64,000 bases of DNA. Source: an uncultured Lentisphaeria bacterium (lineage in GTDB: Bacteria > Verrucomicrobiota > Lentisphaeria > Victivallales > UBA1829). The stretch spans positions 1 to 64,000 of the forward strand of contig CAJKAR010000017.1 of assembly GCA_905197955.1 (NCBI GenBank), read 5' to 3'. Shown piece after piece: positions 1 to 7,730 of the stretch. Both the position numbers and the translations under genes were made by a program. Positions within the stretch are counted from its first letter, which is position 1. Each line of letters begins with the position of its first letter. Under the pieces are notes generated by a model. The model did no database searches. It was not told where the DNA came from and worked only from the letters and a program-made list of their open reading frames with translations.

Positions 1-71
1 CGTCTCGCCGCTGGACCGCGACAAGGACACAGTCCTTGACCCGAGAAAAATGCGTTCGCATTTTTCCGTAT
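1..71 (+). repeat. Copy A of a 71-bp direct repeat, cut by the window edge
   Basis: Matches 3410-3480 at 69 of 71 positions, in the same orientation. The differences are at 31 (a versus g) and 54 (g versus a), and both lie in hairpin loops. It contains two perfect stem-loops: CAAGGAC/GTCCTTG with a 3-base loop, and GAAAAATGC/GCATTTTTC with a 4-base loop. The copy starts at base 1, so its true left end is not visible. A second short shared module (88-117, compare 3342-3371) follows. It lies upstream of ribF, and the other copy lies downstream of the same operon. Confidence 0.85.
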
Positions 72-87
72 AAAACGTTTCTTTCGG

Positions 88-117
88 CTTTTTAAAGCGA
101 TTTTCTCTCCTCGCATT
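88..117 (+). repeat. Second shared module, copy A
   Basis: This 30-bp stretch (ctttttaaagcgattttctc and on) matches 3342-3371 with two substitutions. Here it lies 16 bp after the 71-bp repeat; at the other site it lies 38 bp before it. The order therefore fits a larger repeating unit in which the two modules alternate. Here it lacks the partner arm that forms a 12-bp stem at the downstream site. Confidence 0.7.
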
Positions 118-225
118 CTCTTTTTTCTTGTCCAGCTTCCCCGCGAATCGGCTTCCTGAATTGAAAAAAATTGATTTTATGCTACCTTATCCGTTTAGTA
201 AGAAACAGAAAGAACGGAACGGAAA

Positions 226-1200
226 ATGACCGAATCTTTTATCATTACACAGAATCTCGGAGAGCTGAGGGATTCCGGTATTTCGCGAGTCTCTGCTGCG
301 ATCGGCGTGTTTGACGGTGTTCATCTTGGACATCAACGGGTTCTGAAAGAGCTGGTCGAACTAGCTGTGGAGAATGAAACGGTTCCGGTTGTGATTACAT
401 TTTATCCGCATCCGCGTTCTGTTTTGACTCCGGAACATGCGCCGCGTCTGTTATTTCCACAGCAGGAGAAAGCGCGTCTGATCCACCATTACGGAGCCGC
501 GGCACTGGTGCGGATTCCGTTTACAAAAGAGTTTGCGTCGCTTTCTCCCGATGCGTTTCTGGATCAGTGTTTGAATTTTCCAGGGGTGGAGCTGAAAGGT
601 CTTTGCGTTGGGAGTAAATGGCGGTTTGGTTGTCATGCAGCTGGATCGCGGGAAGATTTGATGCGCAGAGCGAATCAGGATGGATTTCAGTTCCGCCCGG
701 TAGATGAGTTGATGTTTCATCATCGGATTGTCAGCAGTACGGCGATTCGCGGGGCGCTGGCGGAGGGGGATCTGGAGATGGTTACGGGAATGCTGGGCCG
801 TCGTTACCGCCTGTTCGGTGCCGTGGTGCACGGGATGGGGCTTGCTGGAAAGATCCTGAATGCGGCGACTGCGAATCTGGAATTGGATGCGGGAGTCCTT
901 CCGCCTTACGGAGTCTATGCGACGCTGGCGAGGGTGGAGGGAGAGGAGATGGCGCTGCCTTCCATTACTTCGATCGGAGTGGCTCCGACTATTCGGAAGG
1001 AGGAACATCCTCAGCCGAAAGTGGAGGTGCATGTGTTTGATCGCTCTCTGGAGCTTTATGGAAAGAGAGTGTCGGTGGAGCTGGTTGCCCGTGTGCGGGG
1101 GGAACAGAAATTCGATTCTGTGGAAGCGTTGAAAAAACAGATTCACGCGGACATCGCCGTTGCCGCGGAACTTTTGAAAGGAGATGATTTGCATGGATGA
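226..1200 (+). CDS. ribF: Bifunctional riboflavin kinase / FAD synthetase
   Basis: Converts riboflavin to FMN and then FAD in the cytoplasm. The N-terminal half (about residues 1-185) is the FAD synthetase: GVFDGVHLGHQ near residue 28 is the nucleotide-binding HxGH region, and SSTAIRGAL near 168 is the conserved S-S-T-x-I-R signature. The C-terminal half (about 190-310) is the flavokinase. There the usual PTAN magnesium-binding motif reads ATAN, so the proline is replaced while Thr and Asn remain. At 324 aa the length is normal. It is the first gene of a tight operon; its stop overlaps the start of the next gene. The start has only a weak GGAA-type ribosome site. Identification is firm. Confidence 0.96.
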   Translation: MTESFIITQNLGELRDSGISRVSAAIGVFDGVHLGHQRVLKELVELAVENETVPVVITFYPHPRSVLTPEHAPRLLFPQQEKARLIHHYGAAALVRIPFTKEFASLSPDAFLDQCLNFPGVELKGLCVGSKWRFGCHAAGSREDLMRRANQDGFQFRPVDELMFHHRIVSSTAIRGALAEGDLEMVTGMLGRRYRLFGAVVHGMGLAGKILNAATANLELDAGVLPPYGVYATLARVEGEEMALPSITSIGVAPTIRKEEHPQPKVEVHVFDRSLELYGKRVSVELVARVRGEQKFDSVEALKKQIHADIAVAAELLKGDDLHG

Positions 1201-2278
1201 CAAGACGTATACCGTGATGGAGCTTGCGGAAGCAGTCGGCGTTGCGAGAACCACGATTAACGACTGGCTTTCGAAATATTCTCCATATATTGATTTCAGA
1301 ACGGTCGGACGGCGCCGTGTGTATACTGCGGCAGCGGTCGAGGTGCTGAAAGAGATTTCCGAGCTCCGCAACAAGGGACTTTCTTCGGGCGATATTGAAA
1401 CGGAACTTGCCAAAAAGCATCCGATGAGAGCGGAGCCGGCGGATCTTCAGGAGAAAACGGAACAAAATGCAAAAGAAAATGTTCCGGTTCCTCGATCGGA
1501 GGCATCGGAAGGGGCTGCCCGAGAGGATTTCGCGCTGATTGCACAGCGGCAGTCCGATGAGATCGGACGTCTTTTTGCCGAGAGTTTCCAGAATATGGCG
1601 AATCGAATCGAGACTCTGGAAAACAAGGCGGGAAATGCAGAGCGGAAACTTTATATCGGATATGGAATTGTGTTTGTGCTTCTGCTTCTGCTTTGTGTGC
1701 TTTCGTTTTTCCTGTTTTTCGGAATCCGAACGCAGACGGAGCAGAATCTGATCAATGCCGGGAAGACAGCGGAGAACGGCGCGGCAATCCGTTCCGTGGA
1801 AGATCGGACGGTGCGTTTGACCGGTTCTGCCGAAGAGTTGAAAAAAGGCATCGCCGAATTGAAATCGGGACTCGCGGTTCAGAAACGGGAGTTCGACAAG
1901 GCTCTTTCTGCGATGAAGTCTTCCCGTGATGCGGAGGTGGCTGCCATGAAGGAACGCTTCGCCGCAGAGAAAAAGAGTTATTTGGAAAAGCTCGATAAGC
2001 TGAACGGAGAAAATGAAAAAGTCGTGCGGGAGTTGACGGAAAAGTTGAACCATCAGTCTGAACTGATCCGCAGCGACGAAAAAGTAAAGATGATTCAGGA
2101 TCTGGAAGCCCGCCTCAAACAGCAGGAAAAACAGTTGCGCGATATGGAGGCGAAAAGTTCCAGAACCCTGAAAGAACTTGAGGCAAAACTCAAGGAAAAA
2201 GAAAAGACTGTTTCGGCAAACAAGGTGAAATCGGAATCCGCCGCGCGGACCGCGGAGGAGCCGAAGAAAGGAAAATAA
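1193..2278 (+). CDS. Membrane-anchored MerR-type HTH protein with long coiled coils
   Basis: Function unknown. The N-terminus (about residues 1-70) reads as a MerR-like winged helix-turn-helix (YTVMELAEAVGVARTTINDW, then a RRRVYT wing). A charged linker follows, then one strongly hydrophobic segment near residue 150 (IGYGIVFVLLLLLCVLSFFL), then about 190 residues rich in E, K, Q and L that look like coiled coil. I chose the ATG at 1193 because AAAGGAG lies 9 bases before it; an in-frame ATG at 1184 overlaps that site. The gene overlaps the ribF stop. The layout suggests a DNA-binding or adaptor domain tethered to the inner membrane. No ligand-binding domain is visible. Confidence 0.75.
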   Translation: MDDKTYTVMELAEAVGVARTTINDWLSKYSPYIDFRTVGRRRVYTAAAVEVLKEISELRNKGLSSGDIETELAKKHPMRAEPADLQEKTEQNAKENVPVPRSEASEGAAREDFALIAQRQSDEIGRLFAESFQNMANRIETLENKAGNAERKLYIGYGIVFVLLLLLCVLSFFLFFGIRTQTEQNLINAGKTAENGAAIRSVEDRTVRLTGSAEELKKGIAELKSGLAVQKREFDKALSAMKSSRDAEVAAMKERFAAEKKSYLEKLDKLNGENEKVVRELTEKLNHQSELIRSDEKVKMIQDLEARLKQQEKQLRDMEAKSSRTLKELEAKLKEKEKTVSANKVKSESAARTAEEPKKGK

Positions 2279-2279
2279 G

Positions 2280-2651
2280 ATGTTTGAATTGGATGTAATC
2301 AGGGAATTTTCTTCCGCTCATTGTCTGAAAGGCTATTGCGGAAACTGTTCTGAAAAGCATGGTCACAACTGGAGTGTTCAGGTATTTATCCGCTCGGAAA
2401 AGCTGGACGAGATTGGTATCGCAGTCGATTTCAAGGCGCTCAAGCGGGAACTGGATGCTCTGCTGCTGACGCTCGATCACAAGGATCTGAATACGGTTCC
2501 GCCATTCGACAAGCTCAATCCGACCAGCGAAAATCTGGCAATGTACATTTACAAGACTCTTGCTGAAAAACTCAATGGAAACGGGATCAAGGTCTATCGG
2601 GTCCGGGTCGGCGAAAACCAGAGTTCCGGCGCGAGTTATTTCGAAGAATGA
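2280..2651 (+). CDS. queD: 6-carboxytetrahydropterin synthase (QueD family)
   Basis: Makes 6-carboxy-5,6,7,8-tetrahydropterin from 7,8-dihydroneopterin triphosphate on the way to preQ0 and queuosine. At 123 aa it has the family length. Visible motifs are the zinc-binding histidines (FSSAHCL and KHGHNW), the catalytic cysteine just before the HGH motif, the DHKDLN segment and the C-terminal PTSENLA. The start is one base after the preceding stop, and the end overlaps the next gene by ATGA, so translation is probably coupled. No other queuosine gene is in the window. A pterin synthase (PTPS) of other role is possible, but the motif set favours QueD. Confidence 0.92.
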   Translation: MFELDVIREFSSAHCLKGYCGNCSEKHGHNWSVQVFIRSEKLDEIGIAVDFKALKRELDALLLTLDHKDLNTVPPFDKLNPTSENLAMYIYKTLAEKLNGNGIKVYRVRVGENQSSGASYFEE

Positions 2652-3241
2652 GTACGGATTGTAAAATAGAACAGGCCGTTGCCGCATTGAAACGGAAGGG
2701 CTCTGTTCTTCTGGTCCCTACGGAAACGGTCTACGGACTCGTTTGCGACTGGGAGGATTCTCAAGCGCGTGACCGGATCTATGCAATGAAGCATCGGGCG
2801 GAGAACAAGCCGCTTGCGGCTTTCCTGCCGGATGTTTCGTTTGCAGAGAGTCTTTGCGGATGTCCTCTGCCGGAAAATGCGGAAAAACTGGCGCGTGCCT
2901 TTATGCCGGGGCCGATTACTCTTGTAGTGCCAGATGTGTCGGGTTCAACATTCGGATTCCGGATTCCGGATCATCCGTTTATTCTTTCCCTTCTGAAACT
3001 CTATGGAAGAGCGCTTGCATCCACCAGTGCGAATCGTTCCGGTCAGCCGCCGGCGTTGGAGGTCGGCTATGCTCTGGAAACTCTGGCGGAACAGCCCGAT
3101 TTTACTGTCGATGGCGGGGCTCTGCCGAAAGACTCTATTGCGTCTACCGTGGTGCTTGTTAACTCGGATAATTCTTACAAAATCCTTCGCGAGGGGTTGA
3201 TTACTCAATCTATGATTGAAAACACATTGAAGCAGAATTAA
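2648..3241 (+). CDS. tsaC: Threonylcarbamoyl-AMP synthase (Sua5/YciO/YrdC family)
   Basis: Forms threonylcarbamoyl-AMP from threonine, bicarbonate and ATP for the t6A37 modification of tRNAs that read ANN codons. The 197-aa protein is a single YrdC domain. It shows PTETVYGLVC near residue 25, a KHRAENKPL segment equivalent to the K-x-R-x-x-K-P substrate loop, a MPGPITLVV strand and STSANRSG near residue 125. It lacks the extra Sua5 C-terminal domain. It overlaps queD by four bases and ends the operon; a hairpin-rich repeat region follows at once. The pairing with queD is consistent with tRNA modification. Confidence 0.93.
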   Translation: MSTDCKIEQAVAALKRKGSVLLVPTETVYGLVCDWEDSQARDRIYAMKHRAENKPLAAFLPDVSFAESLCGCPLPENAEKLARAFMPGPITLVVPDVSGSTFGFRIPDHPFILSLLKLYGRALASTSANRSGQPPALEVGYALETLAEQPDFTVDGGALPKDSIASTVVLVNSDNSYKILREGLITQSMIENTLKQN

Positions 3242-3271
3242 ATTGCAACCATCGCCTCAAAGAGAAGCAGG

Positions 3272-3475
3272 AGCCTTTGCGATTTATGCAAAGGCGGTCA
3301 GAAGTTTGGGGAAAGAGAGGAGCGCGAGGAGAGAAGAACAGCTTTTCAAAGCGGTTTTCTCTCCTCGCATTTTTATAAAGATAAGAGATTCCGTGCGTTG
3401 CACGGCCAGCGTCTCGCCGCTGGACCGCGACAAGGACACGGTCCTTGACCCGAGAAAAATGCATTCGCATTTTTC
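3272..3475 (+). repeat. Array of perfect stem-loops in a 412-bp gene-free stretch
   Basis: The gap 3242-3653 has no credible gene but holds at least six hairpins in a row: GCCTTTGC/GCAAAGGC (3272-3295), a 12-bp stem GCGAGGAGAGAA/TTCTCTCCTCGC (3324-3335 with 3357-3368), CCGTGC/GCACGG (3391-3405), CAGCG/CGCTG (3407-3422), CAAGGAC/GTCCTTG (3431-3447) and GAAAAATGC/GCATTTTTC (3454-3475). The last resembles a terminator stem but is not followed by a long T run. The array includes the shared modules 3342-3371 and 3410-3480. I do not recognise a known riboswitch or RNA family. It could act as transcript end for the tsaC operon, a mobile palindromic repeat, or a structured RNA. Confidence 0.7.
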
Positions 3476-3480
3476 CGTAT
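3410..3480 (+). repeat. Copy B of the 71-bp direct repeat
   Basis: Matches bases 1-71 at 69 of 71 positions, in direct orientation. The two copies enclose the ribF-HTH-queD-tsaC operon. Because both substitutions fall in hairpin loops, the stems are intact in both copies. That suggests the structure matters, or simply that the copies are young. Confidence 0.88.
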
Positions 3481-3653
3481 TTAAATATTTCTCGACAGTT
3501 CACATTGTGTTGTTTTTCATGGATGGAATTACGCAATATGAAGGCTGGAATGTTTTTCCGGAGGAGCACGGTTTTTCGGATTGTATTTTACAGGATACTT
3601 CGATACATTATTTCAGTTCATCAGAGAAAAATGAATTCGGAAAGGGTTTTGTT

Positions 3654-4406
3654 ATGAAGGAACTGGAAGGAAAAATAGCACTGGTGACCGGAGCCTCCCG
3701 CGGTCTTGGTCGAGGCATTGCCGCTGTACTGGCCGAAAAGGGAGCTACGGTGATCGCCAATTATCGAACCGACAAGGCTCATGCGGAAAGCATTTGCCGT
3801 GAGATTCTGGAAAACGGCGGGAAAGCCGTTCCGTTTCAGGCGGATGTCAGCGAACGCGCCGATGTTGCAAAATTATTTGATTTTGTCCGATCGGAATTTG
3901 GACGTCTTGATATCCTTGTGAATAACGCTGGCACGACAAAGGCTCAGGATATTTTCGAGACCTCGGAAGAAGACTGGGATTTTATTCTGAAGACGAATTT
4001 GAAGAGTCTGTTTCTGATGTCGAAAGCCGCTATGGAGATCATGCGGGCCCAGAAATCCGGACAAATTATTAATATGACTTCGATTGTCGCCTATCGCGGC
4101 GCCCTGTTCGGACATGTTCATTATGCTGCTACGAAAGGTGGAATTCTCTCGTTTACCCGCACCCTGGCCCGGACAGGAGCCCCTTATAATATTACAGTGA
4201 ATGCGCTGGCTCCGGGAATCATTGAGACGGAACTGCTTTTCCAGACCCATGGAGCGGAAGGCGTTGAAAAACTGGCAAAGACGGTTCCTCTCGGACTCGG
4301 AAAACCGCGTGACGTCGGACTCGCCGCGGCCTTTCTTGCCGGCGAAGGTGGTCGTTATCTGACCGGAATCTGCCTTGATATCAATGGCGGTATGAATTTC
4401 CATTGA
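3654..4406 (+). CDS. SDR-family oxidoreductase, FabG-like
   Basis: NAD(P)-dependent short-chain dehydrogenase/reductase of 250 aa. It shows the cofactor-binding TGASRGLGRG motif near residue 12, NNAG near 88, the catalytic Ser in NMTSIVAYRG, the YAATKGG catalytic Tyr-Lys pair, and a C-terminal LTGICLDINGGM that is typical of 3-oxoacyl-ACP reductase-like SDRs. An open frame continues upstream to 3243, but it runs through the hairpin array, and homology begins only at this ATG, so I start here. No fatty-acid genes are nearby, so the substrate (acyl-ACP, sugar or another carbonyl) is open. The stop lies inside a tandem octamer repeat. Confidence 0.85.
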   Translation: MKELEGKIALVTGASRGLGRGIAAVLAEKGATVIANYRTDKAHAESICREILENGGKAVPFQADVSERADVAKLFDFVRSEFGRLDILVNNAGTTKAQDIFETSEEDWDFILKTNLKSLFLMSKAAMEIMRAQKSGQIINMTSIVAYRGALFGHVHYAATKGGILSFTRTLARTGAPYNITVNALAPGIIETELLFQTHGAEGVEKLAKTVPLGLGKPRDVGLAAAFLAGEGGRYLTGICLDINGGMNFH

Positions 4407-4432
4407 TTCATTGATTCATTGATCTATTGATC
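4401..4432 (+). repeat. Four tandem copies of an 8-bp unit
   Basis: The units read cattgatt, cattgatt, cattgatc and tattgatc. The first unit contains the final His codon and TGA stop of the SDR gene, so copy-number slippage would not change the protein. Confidence 0.85.
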
Positions 4433-4445
4433 TGCGGAAAAGAAG

Positions 4446-4483
4446 AGGCGGTTTCCCCCTGATATTGGAGAAACCGCCTTTTT
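4446..4483 (+). terminator. Rho-independent terminator after the SDR gene
   Basis: Stem AGGCGGTTTC/GAAACCGCCT followed by TTTTTG. It sits between convergent genes and the leading A/T composition may let it work for both. Confidence 0.85.
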
Positions 4484-4512
4484 GTTTCGCAGGAAATCCT
4501 TTTAACGACGGA

Positions 4513-5496
4513 TCAGCATTTGACAACACCTTTGATGAAGTTGCCGCGATGAGTTTCCATGTCCTCATTTGCCTTGTCGAACTCTTCCATGGAATAGACG
4601 TGAGTCGTCATTCCGGTGAACTTCCAGATGCCGCGGGAAAGGAGCATCAGACAGCGCTTGCAAAGTCCGGCTTCGTACATGATTCTCCGTTCGTGACAGT
4701 TGATGGTGGTGATCGCCTTGAAGTTCCAGAGTTTGTAGTCGATGGTGCGGAGAGAATCGTTATGATAGCCGCCGATGCCCAGTCTGCCATGCGCGCAGAC
4801 AAGTTCTCCGGCAAGCTGGAGTCCGCTTTCGGTTCCGGTGAACTCCATGACATTGGGAAAACCGATGCCGAAGATATCGGTTTTATGTCCATCGCGTTTG
4901 AGATCAGGGCAGCCGATGGCATCCCAGTCGAGCCGGTAATAAGAGGGGAGTTCTTCTGGCGCATAGACTTCCGTTGCTCCCATTTTCCGAGCATTTTCGC
5001 GCGCCTCGGCCCTGAGATCGACCGCGATGATGTCCGCATATCCCATCGCTTTGAAGAGGGAGATCATGCCGAGTCCCATGTAGCCTGTCCCGACGACCGC
5101 GATGGAATCTCCCAGCATTTCCGGTTTCATTTTGAGAGCGGCGCTCAGAAGACAGGCCAGCGGTTCGACGATGGCATCCTCGTCCTTGAGATTGTCCGGC
5201 ACATGACAGGTTTTCTCCGGTTCCATGACAATGTATTCCCGGTAGCCGCCTCCGCCAAGCCCCGTGACGCGGTCGCCGACTTTGAAATCTGTGACCTTTG
5301 ATCCGCATTCGGCTACAACACCGACCGTTTCATGTCCGAACTCTTCCCCCGGAGCCGCAACACTCCACGGATACCATTCCGAATGGCACATCCCGGTGTA
5401 AGTGACTTTGACCAGAAGTTCGTTGTCTTTGATTTTGGGAATCGGTGTTTCGACGATCTCGCTTTTGCGCGGACCGGTCATCACGATTTTTTTCAT
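4513..5496 (-). CDS. Zinc-dependent medium-chain alcohol/polyol dehydrogenase
   Basis: 327-aa MDR-family dehydrogenase. Evidence: GMCHSEWYPW near residue 35 (catalytic zinc Cys), GEEFGHETVGVV (the GHE zinc motif), KVGDRV, and the Rossmann VGTGYMGLGMISL near residue 130. The C-terminal part keeps the fold, but I see no four-cysteine structural-zinc loop. The start at 5496 is set by AAAGGAGGG 6-7 bases upstream; a longer frame would overlap the preceding gene. It follows the Gfo/Idh gene by 19 bp on the same strand, so the two probably act in one sugar, polyol or inositol oxidation pathway. The exact substrate cannot be read from sequence. Confidence 0.85.
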   Translation of the reverse strand: MKKIVMTGPRKSEIVETPIPKIKDNELLVKVTYTGMCHSEWYPWSVAAPGEEFGHETVGVVAECGSKVTDFKVGDRVTGLGGGGYREYIVMEPEKTCHVPDNLKDEDAIVEPLACLLSAALKMKPEMLGDSIAVVGTGYMGLGMISLFKAMGYADIIAVDLRAEARENARKMGATEVYAPEELPSYYRLDWDAIGCPDLKRDGHKTDIFGIGFPNVMEFTGTESGLQLAGELVCAHGRLGIGGYHNDSLRTIDYKLWNFKAITTINCHERRIMYEAGLCKRCLMLLSRGIWKFTGMTTHVYSMEEFDKANEDMETHRGNFIKGVVKC

Positions 5497-5515
5497 AAAA
5501 ATCCCTCCTTTGCTG

Positions 5516-6613
5516 TTACAGGGGTTGGTATTTCCCGTCGGATGTGATTCGGACCGGGCTGCCGGAAGCGGCGGAAAGATAGACCGCATCGATGATCCGC
5601 ATCAATGCGATCGCCTGTTCCGGAGTTGTGAGCGGTTCCGCTTCTCCGTTGAGAGTGCGGATGAAATTTTCCGGCGCCCGGGTGCGTCCCATATCATGAT
5701 CGTGCTGAAAGCGGTAACTGCGGTCTGCGGAGAACCCGTTTTTCTGAGAATAGAGTTCGCAGCTGTTCTGGTTGTTGACCGTGCGGATGCGGACCCCCGT
5801 ATGCGTCGCCTGGAGTGCGACATAGGTGTCTTCCTCCTTGACCAGTTCCGCCCACGAGTTGTGAATCGTGAGGACTTGTCCGGTCTTGAAGCGCACAAAC
5901 GCATGACAGGCGGATTCCACATCCGTGGTGCCCTGGGTGGAAACGACTTTGCCCCAGCTCCCGTGAAAATTCGGATCGCTGATGAAGTCCTGAAAGGTCT
6001 GCGCCAGAACGGTATCCGGTTCGGGGAAGTCCATGAACCAGAGCGCAAGGTCGATCATGTGCAGAAGATCAATCAGCGGACCTCCTCCCGCGATGGCTTT
6101 TGTCGTGAACCAGCCGCCGAATCCGGGAATTCCGGTCCGGCGCATCCAGGTCGCCTGCGCGGAGTTGATGCGTCCGATCTTCCCTCTGCCGATCTCTTTT
6201 TTAATGAACTGAGAGTCCAGACGCGCCCGGTTGTTCAGATTGAACATCAGCATTCGTTTTTTTTCGTTGGCCAGCTCCGCCATCTCGCAGACTTCCGCCG
6301 CATTGAGGGCAGGGGGCTTTTCACAGAACACATGGAGTCCGTGCGAAAGCGCTTCCAGAACCAGCGGTTTGTGGTACTTGTTCGGCGTGATGACCGACAC
6401 CGCCTGAATTTCGGGACGGGCTGTCAGCAGTTCTTTCAGAGAAAGATAGGATTCCCCGGGAAATCCCCATTTCCGGGCGAATTCTGCGCCGTGCTCCGGA
6501 TTTTGATCGACGATTGCAGAAACCTCCGCTCCCGCCTCCCGGAATCCCCTGATATGGTATTCCGCCATGGCACCCGCTCCGATCAGTGCTGCAAATTTGA
6601 TCTTTTTCTCCAT
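5516..6613 (-). CDS. Gfo/Idh/MocA-family NAD(P)-dependent oxidoreductase
   Basis: Cytoplasmic sugar- or inositol-type dehydrogenase, 365 aa. The N-terminal Rossmann domain begins AALIGAGAMAEYHIRGF. The family EKP motif is present as FCEKPPALN near residue 96. The C-terminal alpha/beta domain contains GGGPLIDLLHMIDLALWF, which carries the conserved D-x-x-x-H segment (DLLH) implicated in catalysis. It heads a two-gene unit with the zinc dehydrogenase and is divergent from an AraC-type regulator 91 bp away, which may control it. The substrate is not determinable here. Confidence 0.9.
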   Translation of the reverse strand: MEKKIKFAALIGAGAMAEYHIRGFREAGAEVSAIVDQNPEHGAEFARKWGFPGESYLSLKELLTARPEIQAVSVITPNKYHKPLVLEALSHGLHVFCEKPPALNAAEVCEMAELANEKKRMLMFNLNNRARLDSQFIKKEIGRGKIGRINSAQATWMRRTGIPGFGGWFTTKAIAGGGPLIDLLHMIDLALWFMDFPEPDTVLAQTFQDFISDPNFHGSWGKVVSTQGTTDVESACHAFVRFKTGQVLTIHNSWAELVKEEDTYVALQATHTGVRIRTVNNQNSCELYSQKNGFSADRSYRFQHDHDMGRTRAPENFIRTLNGEAEPLTTPEQAIALMRIIDAVYLSAASGSPVRITSDGKYQPL

Positions 6614-6630
6614 TCCTGTCCCCGCTCCGC

Positions 6631-6659
6631 TTGCTATTTTGCTTTTGAGATTATATTAT
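6631..6659 (+). promoter_or_regulatory. Probable promoter of the AraC-type regulator
   Basis: TTGCTA, 17 bp, TATTAT, 46 bp before the start at 6705. The same -35 hexamer with the following TTTTG recurs at 42121. The 91-bp divergent gap also holds overlapping TATAAT-like hexamers on the other strand, but no good -35 for the dehydrogenase operon. Confidence 0.5.
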
Positions 6660-6704
6660 ATCATATTGAAAAGGATTCATCTTCCGGTAAACAAGAAAAA
6701 AACT

Positions 6705-7592
6705 ATGCGGAATCAATCAAAAAATGCCACGCCGTTTCCCGCCGGACAGGTGGAACGCATTCCGGTGGATCCGGATTTTCCGGTGTCGCAGCCGGATTTC
6801 AATACGCGCACGGAACATCCGGATATCGCGCCGCATATTCATGATCTCTTCGAGATCGGATACTGTTTTGATGGAACGGGAATTTTCATTGTCGGCGGCA
6901 AAGTTTTTCCGTTTAAGAAAGGGGATGCGGTTGTCATCAACACGCACGAGGTGCATATTGCAAAGGGCAGTCCGGGGGGAACGACCAGCTGGGGATTTCT
7001 GTTTCTGGATCCGATTCGTCTGCTGGCGGACAATATCGGAAGTTATTCCGACTGTCTGAAGCTGTCGCACTACTGCGGAGGAGCTTTCAAGAACATCATT
7101 GACGGGACGGAACATCCGGAAATAGCGGAGTGCATCCGGAACATCCTCTTCGAGATCCGGGATCGTCCGAAAGGCTATCGCTCCATGATCCGGAGTCTGA
7201 CATGGCAGCTGATGCTCTTTCTCAACCGCTATTACAATGCGGAGGAGTCTGAGGACAGCGGACGGGATTATCGCGACATTGAACGGATCCTGCCGGCTCT
7301 GAACTATATTGATGCCCATTACAATGAAGATATTGACATTCCCTTTCTTGCAAAACTCTGTTTCACCAGCGAATCGAACTTCCGGAAGCTCTTTCACAAG
7401 GCAATGGGCTGTGCCGCCATGCCGTATCTGATGCGGATCCGTCTGAACGTTGCCTCGGCAATGCTGAAGAATTCGGATTCTTCGATTCTGGAGACCGCTC
7501 TTCAATGTGGTTACAACAGTCTGTCGAATTTCAACCGTCAGTTCCGAGATCATTTCGGCGTCTCGCCCCGGGAGTTCCGGAAGCGGCCTTGA
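6705..7592 (+). CDS. AraC-family transcriptional regulator with cupin sensor
   Basis: 295-aa regulator. The N-terminal half is a cupin-like sensing domain (PHIHDLFEIGYCFDGTG near residue 45, then KKGDAVVINTHEVHI). The C-terminal 100 residues are the double helix-turn-helix of AraC proteins (DIDIPFLAKLCFTSESNFRKLF, then SILETALQCGYNSLSNFNRQFR and the final GVSPREFRK). The start at 6705 follows a predicted promoter; the longer frame has no homology. It is divergent from the Gfo/Idh plus alcohol dehydrogenase pair, its likely target, with a sugar or sugar acid as the likely effector. Confidence 0.92.
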   Translation: MRNQSKNATPFPAGQVERIPVDPDFPVSQPDFNTRTEHPDIAPHIHDLFEIGYCFDGTGIFIVGGKVFPFKKGDAVVINTHEVHIAKGSPGGTTSWGFLFLDPIRLLADNIGSYSDCLKLSHYCGGAFKNIIDGTEHPEIAECIRNILFEIRDRPKGYRSMIRSLTWQLMLFLNRYYNAEESEDSGRDYRDIERILPALNYIDAHYNEDIDIPFLAKLCFTSESNFRKLFHKAMGCAAMPYLMRIRLNVASAMLKNSDSSILETALQCGYNSLSNFNRQFRDHFGVSPREFRKRP

Positions 7593-7646
7593 ATGAGAGG
7601 TTTCCGATTTTGATTTTGATTTTTGTAAAAAAACGTTTCACTCCTC

Positions 7647-7675
7647 TTGTTTCCTGAGGTAATCCGTGATATAAT
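7647..7675 (+). promoter_or_regulatory. Sigma70-type promoter of the membrane protein gene
   Basis: TTGTTT, 17 bp, TATAAT (perfect -10), with the coding start 56 bp downstream. An in-frame start at 7647 lies inside this promoter, which supports the later start at 7731. Confidence 0.65.
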
Positions 7676-7730
7676 GTCATTGGAACAGATTCCTCGGAAA
7701 GAACAACACTACCAAAAAGGAGAAGAGTCG

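Noticed and set aside
3243..3653. Upstream extension of the SDR reading frame
   Set aside because: It runs through the hairpin array and repeat copy B, and the SDR fold begins only at 3654.
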